Shown piece after piece: positions 57,836-64,000 of a stretch of 64,000 nt of DNA. The DNA lies in the NCBI GenBank assembly GCA_963575645.1, contig OY754470.1:48205201-48269200 (forward strand), read 5' to 3'. The notes below the pieces were generated by a model that was not told the DNA's origin, did not search any database, and was given only the letters and a program-made list of their open reading frames with translations. Position numbers and translations under genes: made by a program. How positions within the stretch are numbered: position 1 is the stretch's first letter; each line of letters opens with the position of its first letter. This DNA is from Xanthostigma xanthostigma. Taxonomy: Eukaryota; Arthropoda; Insecta; Raphidioptera; Raphidiidae.

Positions 57836-58066
57836 TATTTCTGACGAGCGGTCCGGTCCGGCTTCGCCCGAATTTGTAGACTGCCACCGTTTTTTCGTCG
57901 ACTTAAGTTGATCTCCACGAAAAGAGCTTTTATTTTATAACGCGATAATCCATTGCCTATGTCCATCCTGAAGGTCCATTCTAAAAGTTGGTGAAAGATT
58001 TTTGAAATCGGATGAGTAGTTTCGTACATCCAAACTTTACCTCTTTATAATATTAACATAGATTTA
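57836..58066 (-). repeat. RTE-like LINE 3' tail, copy 3 (inverted)
   Basis: The complement matches 54117-54353 in order: 'attataaagaggtaaagttt', 'gaccttcaggatggacatag', 'acaaattcgggcgaagccgg'. Confidence 0.65.
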
Positions 58067-59068
58067 ATAGAAAATCAAAGTCAATTAATTGGTAAAAAAT
58101 TGAATGATTTCCATGAATTTAGATATCGTACGTTATTTTATCAACCGTTTTTTAATACCTTTTCTCAAACAATGCGTTCTTATAGACCTGTTATTACTGA
58201 AAAGCCTTTTAACGGTGAGATCTGTTATTTTTAGAACCGGTTCTTGTGCTCAGTAACAATTCTAGAACAATACTGCTATTTCATTCATCTACATGACAGC
58301 CTCGTATGATTTAGGATTTTGACAGCCCTTGGCTAACTATGAATCTGTTCTGTCTGTGGTGCCTGCAACGGCAATCTCAGCGCTCCTTCGGCCCTTGCGC
58401 CCTAGGCACTAGCCAAATTAGCCTGTAGCTAAATCAGGCCCTGCTCGACAGTGTAAATTTTAATTTCCAATGTAGGGAATGAGACGATGTCTGATATTAT
58501 ATAACACTAAATTGCGTTTCACTTTAGGACATTTTTCAAAAAAAAAAAAAAAAATCATTTATATTGCAATTTTAGGTGGAATTATGACGTCATAATTGTA
58601 GTAACGACGATTCATTAAACTGTGACTGCGAGGGCAGAGCGCGTAATGAAGCGTTGTTTATGAAGCCTCATTCGGTTTAAGACGATCACAAAGAAGATTT
58701 AGTTGGATTTTTAATATTTAACTGCCTTGCGATATAAAACATGGTCGGGATGTTGTTATTGTTATGAGTCTTTAAGGTAATAATAATTGAAAGGAATTCC
58801 CACATCTGTGAACAATTGCAATAAGAAAACAATTTAATTGTTTTATTAGTTCGCGTGAGTACCACAATATATCAACTGTTGGGATACTATCCTATTATGT
58901 GTCGTCCGGAATGAGACAGTTGCTTGTGCACTTTGTTCTGACACGACTTTCAGCTTTAAGTCCAGATTTATTAACTTAATTTTTCAGTTATAGGTACAGA
59001 GATTTCCAACCAAGTTGAAAATCCGGATTTAAAACTGATCGTCTCACAACCGAGCGTATAACTGAAAA
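58067..59068. other. No gene; one 18-bp palindrome
   Basis: AATTATGACGTCATAATT at 58580-58597 is a perfect palindrome centred on TGACGTCA, but no gene is seen beside it. Confidence 0.45.
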
Positions 59069-59085
59069 ATTATATTAGTTAAATC
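59069..59085. repeat. SINE target-site duplication, left
   Basis: ATTATATTAGTTAAATC, identical to 59459-59475. Confidence 0.93.
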
Positions 59086-59458
59086 ACCGATCGGGGTGAC
59101 ATAGTGGTGAGAGCACTACACTCGCATTCGGTAGGTACCGGGTTCGAATCCCGGCGGGGGCAGATGGGTAATTCCTATACCGGCCACTTTGTTGAGGTTT
59201 TCCATGGTTTTCCTCAATAATTCCAGATAAATTTCGAGATGGTTCCTTATTTAAGGCCATGGCCGATTACCCGTCAAACTCCCATGATGCTCAAAATTTA
59301 TCCTAATGCCCTAAATTCGTTTATTCGGCCATTGCTATTAATTGAGCGGAAATTTAAAAATGTAGAAAATAACGGAAAGTGTGATAGATGGAAAAGAGTT
59401 ATGGTGCGAATGGCGTCTGTTATGACATAAAATCGAGGACGTTAAACGCATTATTATT
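59086..59458 (+). mobile_element. tRNA-derived SINE, complete
   Basis: The head carries a pol III A box (ATAGTGGTGAGAGC, about 59100) and a perfect B box (GGTTCGAATCC, about 59140). A tRNA-unrelated body follows ('ggttttccatggttttcctc' is typical of arthropod SINEs), then a (TTA)n tail. It is flanked by identical 17-bp copies of ATTATATTAGTTAAATC (59069-59085, 59459-59475). The ORF at 59239-59430 is SINE body. Confidence 0.92.
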
Positions 59459-59475
59459 ATTATATTAGTTAAATC
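59459..59475. repeat. SINE target-site duplication, right
   Basis: ATTATATTAGTTAAATC, directly after the TTA-rich tail. Confidence 0.93.
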
Positions 59476-60400
59476 TAGATTTAAAGCTGAACGTCGTATC
59501 AGAAACCAATATTTGCATCTTTTCTGTTATTTTCTGAACGTAATCTTGTTCAAAATTTTTTATAAAATAAAATATGTATTAAATACATGTACAATTTCTA
59601 AATCAAGAAATTCATCACTTCTTTAAAATGAACGAATAAAAAAACCTAACAATAGCTGTTGCCTTTTTTACATTTTTATGACACGGTGATTGCATATGGT
59701 ACACAATATTACTTGGAATAATCTCTGTGCTAACAATTACGTCATTAAATACACCACGGACGAAAATAGAATCGCGGCGTCTATGTAGGTATGTACAATT
59801 TTAAGATAAAAAAAAAAAATTAACGAATGACAAACAAATTATCATGCGAGAGTCTGAATCGACTGCGCCGGAAAGTTTTTTTTGTGTGATTTGTGAGAAA
59901 TATATACATAAAATCACATGACGTTTAAACATGTAATCTCAGCGTTTTCTCCTACGAACCCTTTTTTTTGTAATTAAATTAATTTTTTTACATATTGTCG
60001 TTGGTTCTGTAATACCTCTTATGTGCAAAAAGTAAAATTTGCAGGAAAGGCCAAAAAGTGGTTATTTCAGCAATGGATGGTAGCAATTTCAGAGGTATAT
60101 TACTAATTCATACTTATCTTCACTGTACATGTTTAATTAAGACGAAGTATTTTCTTAAAAAAATATTTAACGTTAATTTTGGATTTATCTGCACATGGGA
60201 GGAATTATTTGATACAACTTTTCACATTAGAGTTATTTCCTCTTGTTGGTTACTGTAAAATTAATTTCGAGTTATTACTAGTGTATAGAGCTCCGTTTCC
60301 TGAATCTTTTCATTTAAAAAACGTAAAATCTGCCAACTATGCACATAAGAGCTATTACAGAACCAACGACGATATACTTCTGTATAAATACCTATATTGA
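59476..60400. other. AT-rich, no gene seen
   Basis: ORFs at 60058-60554 are Phe/Ile/Tyr-rich and lack any domain or splice context. Confidence 0.45.
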
Positions 60401-60401
60401 A

Positions 60402-60810
60402 TGTGTTTTTTTTTTAAACTTTGGACGTTTTTCTTTAAGAAATAACGGGTTGAATAAAAAAAAAGTTCGGACGAAAGTTGTTGTTTCGAAGGGGAAATCG
60501 TTTCGACTCCATCCCACCCCCACCACCTCTCCCCTTAGCAGGGGAAGAAGTTAATTTTGTTTTCTAAATGAGAACACCCGTTTTTTATAATTGGATATTG
60601 TTTTTTGTCTGAACTTTTCTTAAATTCGGCTCGTAACTTTTTACCAAAACGTTCACTAAAAAAAATCATTATTAGCGATTTGCAAAAAAAATTACAAGCT
60701 AAATTTTATAAAATTTCAGACAAAAGATGTTCATTTTCACATAAAAAAATTTGATGATAAAAAAACACCGATTAAAAAACGTCTAAAGTTAAAAAAAAAA
60801 AACACCCGGT
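60402..60810. mobile_element. MITE-like element, 'gtgtttttttttaaactttgg' ends
   Basis: 'tttttaaactttggacgttt' at 60413 is mirrored by 'aaacgtctaaagttaaaaaa' at about 60776. The centre contains a C-rich stretch (60500-60545). Ends are T/A-rich, so pairing is less telling than elsewhere. Confidence 0.5.
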
Positions 60811-61097
60811 ATATAAAATCGTAACGTGCTGACAGGACAGACGGGTATTCCTTCTTCCCCCGCGGCTGTGATATAGGCTACAGGTACATATAAACCATGA
60901 AACAGTCAACTGGAAGTCGGTCGACTTTTTCAGACAGATAAATTTCATAAAAATCAGACAACTGCTTTGTGAGATAAGTTTCTCACAAACTTGTGATAAA
61001 TATATTATGTACATGCGATTGTGGCACCTTTTGTGTACAAATAAAATTTGGCCGATGTTTTCTTCGGAACATTTTGAGTCTCACATATATATTTTCT

Positions 61098-62143
61098 AGT
61101 AGAAGTTTTGTTCCAAAAATGTGTATTGAAGGAGATTTATTTGGTTGAGGAACAATTACCAGAGTATCGATTGTGGCCAACGTTTCCAAAATTATATTTT
61201 TATCCTCAGGGCCTCAATGCAAGTTGAGATGGTAAATTATTGTAATATACATGATCATTTAAATTTAATTTAAAATGATCATGTATATTACAATAATTTA
61301 CCATCTCAACTTGCATTAAGGGGTTAGGTGGGTTTCAAAATTTCAAAAAATCGATTTATTTTTTTTTGCTATCTTATAATTCAATATGTTTAGAATATTC
61401 TCTTAAAGTTTTAAAACGATCTGAGTAATATTCTAAGAGATATAGCCTTCGGATGTTCTACCCTTCAGGCTATGTTATTTGAATGTAAATCTTTAATCGC
61501 GTTTTTCTCGAAACTACATTTTTGAAATCGATGGTCACGATTTCTCGAAAAATTATGAACCGATCTCTTTGAAATTTTGCACACTTCTTCAAAATAACAT
61601 TATCTCGTGCTTGAACGAAGGATTTTTTTTTCTATTTTAAGTGATTTTTCAAGGCCATGAAGGGTGCAAATTTTACTCAAAAAAAGGGTTTTTTTGTTCT
61701 CAACGCCGCCAAAAATGCAATTTTATTTATTTATTTTTTTCCTTCGTCCAAGCACAAGCTTTAAGCATCTACTAACAGAAAATTTTTGGTTTTTGCATTT
61801 CCGATGAATCTGTCATGAGTTATCCTGACCACGCCGATAGAACTTTTTTTTGAGGGGTCACAGGAAACGACGTGCCCACGCCTTAATTTTCAATATTTTT
61901 TAATGAAAATTTCACAAACTACTTATGAAATATATACCTTTTATATGGTAAATTGATGGAATGAAATATTTTGTTGGTTAAATAAAAAAAAATTCGTAAA
62001 AATGTACCTGTTTTGAACCTTTGAAACCCACCTAACCCCTTAAGGCCCTGAGGATGAAAATATAATTTACGAAACGTTGGCCACAAGCGATACTCTGGTA
62101 AAGCTTATTTTTCAATTGTTCCTCAACCAAATAAATCTCCTTC
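61098..62143. mobile_element. Penelope-type foldback interrupted by a TTAA element
   Basis: Left arm 61098-61262 and right arm 61263-61315 plus 62044-62143 form one long hairpin once 61316-62039 is removed: 'ggagatttatttggttgagg', 'gtggccaacgtttcc', 'cctcagggcct', 'caagttgagatggtaaatta'. On the plus strand 62048-62074 reads CTGAGGA, an AT-rich hairpin, GAAA, the layout of a hammerhead core with a weak stem II. Confidence 0.8.
61316..62043. mobile_element. TTAA-flanked MITE (piggyBac-like), GGGGTTAGGTGGGTTTCAAA ends
   Basis: TTAA at 61316-61319 and 62040-62043 encloses GGGGTTAGGTGGGTTTC and its complement. The uninterrupted host site exists in the opposite arm of the same hairpin (complement of 61202-61225), where 'aacttgcattgaggccctga' is continuous, so the insertion point is proven from within the window. 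Confidence 0.88.
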
Positions 62144-63340
62144 GATAAATATTTCCGCATTTCCTACTTGTTTTAAATTAGTTCGTTAATTTAGTGAAAT
62201 TATTGTATGGTTGGTAACTCGGGATCTATTATAACTGACTACTTTATAATAGGTCGCTAAACACTTGTACATATTTGAAGTTGTGACATCATCGACTTCT
62301 ACCAGTAACATACATCCTTACAATTCATAAATAATGTACACACTACACACAGCCACACACATTATAATCTTTTTCATGTGTGTTTTAACAGATGCCATCA
62401 AACAAATAATAAAAAAACTTCGTTTTATTTGCAAGACGAATTTACACGACACATAGTATTGTGTAACGCAGATGTTACACTTTTTTACATCAATTAAAAT
62501 TGTACTAAATTAATTAAAATGTATAGAACAAAGTCTTTTTATAAAACTTTAGTTTCAAAGAGATGATAAGGTTGTAATTTTCCCGGATGATAACAATACC
62601 CAACTCTATTAAAATGAAACTTGGAAAAAAAACTTGCTAACGAACATCGTTTGTTGTAGTTTACTTTTGCTAACAAAATATTGGAATAATTGCCGAATCC
62701 AAAGTTCAAAACCATTAGAATTTAAAAAGTGAAAAAGAAATCCACTTTTTTTGTGGGGAGAAAGTCTCATAGCCTTAAGTTTTAACGATGTCTTAATACC
62801 CTCCGGCAATTATTAACTTGTAAATAATAATTACTATATTCATGGTGCTATTCTGTATTGTCAACGTAAGAATTTACAGTGCTGTTATTTTTTTTGTCAC
62901 TTTCTAACAAATTCATCTTCACATAAGTTGAAGTGAGACAGAAATTTAACAGCGCTGGTGTTTTTAACGTTGATCAAAAAGAATAAGCGGCAGAATTGTT
63001 TGAAGTAAATTTACCAAACAAAACCGGTACTTACAGTGTGAATTTTATAACGATTAAAACGTTGTTTCTTTTAAAACGCAACAAAACCGAGAGTTTTATA
63101 GTAGCAGACAAAATACGTTAAAATTAGCATTAATGATCTATGGGTATAGCTTCGTTTACACCAATAAATTTAATCAGCAATAATGATGTTACAAAACCAA
63201 TGCAACTAAATTTCTAGCCTCATCTGATAGATCATCACTTAAGTCAGGATAGTAGGGTCTCCCATTCCCCTCATTTCTGCTAGGGTACACAATGGAACTT
63301 CTTTCGCAAGTTGCAACCATTTGATGACTTGTGTTTCGAA
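62144..63340. other. AT-rich, no gene seen
   Basis: Only short Lys/Phe/Leu ORFs (62609-62809). No inverted ends noted. Confidence 0.45.
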
Positions 63341-63344
63341 TTTA

Positions 63345-63510
63345 TTTTTATTTATTGTGGATTCTAGACTTGATTGACAACTGAGGACACTACATTAAAT
63401 TATATCAAATTGAACATCATAAAGCATCCATGAGTGAAAGCGAGATTTGAACTCATGGCAGTTTGAACCAAAGGCTAACCGCTACACCAAGTTGTACTCA
63501 CTTCGTGAAA
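63345..63510 (-). mobile_element. Second tRNA-derived SINE (degenerate)
   Basis: On the minus strand an A box TGGTGTAGCGGTTAGC (about 63488-63473) and a B box GAGTTCAAATCTCG (about 63457-63444) lie at tRNA-like spacing, followed by a short body and an A-rich AATAAATAAAAATAAA end near 63345. It is a different family from the SINE at 59086. Confidence 0.7.
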
Positions 63511-64000
63511 TGTTCATTTCTCTACACCTGCAAGCTATAGGTGTTTAATTCGGAGTGTTTGCCTCGATATTACGTCATTTCCTGCAGCCTTCCTAATTAT
63601 TCAAACTCAAAAAACGTCCAAATAAAAGTTTTAGGGCATAAAATTGACCTCTAAATCAATTAAATAAAATTAATTTCGCGTGCTCTGTAACGGCAGACAT
63701 TGGATATGCAAATGTCACAATTAACTCAGAAATAAATAGCTATACATAATACTTCCTTCCTACTACGGAAAAGCGTCTTATCTGAGGTATCCATTTTTTT
63801 ACCGTTACAAAGCCTGCAGAACTTTATGTCCTCAAACTTTTATCGGAATGTTTTAAGTCTAAAATAATCCGGTAAGCAGGAAATTACGGAAGCCCAACGA
63901 TCAACCTGCGCGGTCATCGTCCTGTTTGGAGTGTTTGGAGACACCACTATCCCTGGCTATATATTATATAGGTCATAAATGGAAGAAGTTGAACTAACCT
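63511..64000. other. Window edge, nothing recognised
   Basis: No coding match on either strand. Moesin's missing first exons were looked for on the minus strand and not found. Confidence 0.45.

Noticed and set aside
59091..59162. Functional tRNA gene
   Set aside because: The B box is perfect but the acceptor stem does not pair, and the sequence continues into a SINE body with a tail and target duplication.
63430..63495. Functional tRNA gene on the minus strand
   Set aside because: The B box deviates, no acceptor stem was found, and an A-rich tail follows, so SINE is the better reading.

Overview
This is eukaryotic nuclear DNA from an arthropod, almost certainly an insect. It is AT-rich, its genes have GT-AG introns, and most of it is transposon debris. 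The Moesin exons are extremely close to insect Moesin and the first gene is an ordinary SRP19. I cannot name the order or species. No bacterial, organellar or viral genes were recognised.

Two genes lie tail to tail at the left end: SRP19 (2055-2566, +, two exons) and an unrecognised 400-residue secreted His/Gln/Glu-rich protein (2828-7144, -, four exons with a signal-peptide exon). The third gene is Moesin (26701-33790, -). Six exons encode everything from the end of FERM lobe F1 to the C-terminal actin-binding tail. The first about 64 residues are not visible and probably lie beyond 64000. Three further exon-like segments have no identified gene: 39382-39468 (-), 42191-42465 (-) and 49728-49961 (+). 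A conserved ORF and two tiny proline-rich exons occur in both arms of a duplication.

The largest structure is an inverted segmental duplication of about 5.5 kb: 9153-15099 mirrored by 17052-23185, around a roughly 2 kb spacer. The arms differ by a 460-bp tandem duplication (left only), an insertion of about 770 bp (right only) and a deletion of about 110 bp (right), so events after the duplication can be read directly.

The last Moesin intron (26866-31326) is a stack of nested elements: a mariner-like relic with a transposase C-terminus, a TTAA-flanked element inside it, a long foldback, a second mariner-like relic and an 800-bp inverted-repeat element. From 34000 to 64000 there are many more: a MITE family starting with GGCCGCTGCACACGAGGCT (four loci, each with a TGACGTCA palindrome), pogo-like MITEs, perfect foldbacks, a PIF/Harbinger fragment, a THAP-domain relic, a jockey/CR1-like LINE fragment, two tRNA-derived SINEs (one with a perfect 17-bp target-site duplication), and foldbacks whose arms carry hammerhead-ribozyme-like cores as in Penelope-like elements. 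I found no CRISPR array, rRNA or functional tRNA.
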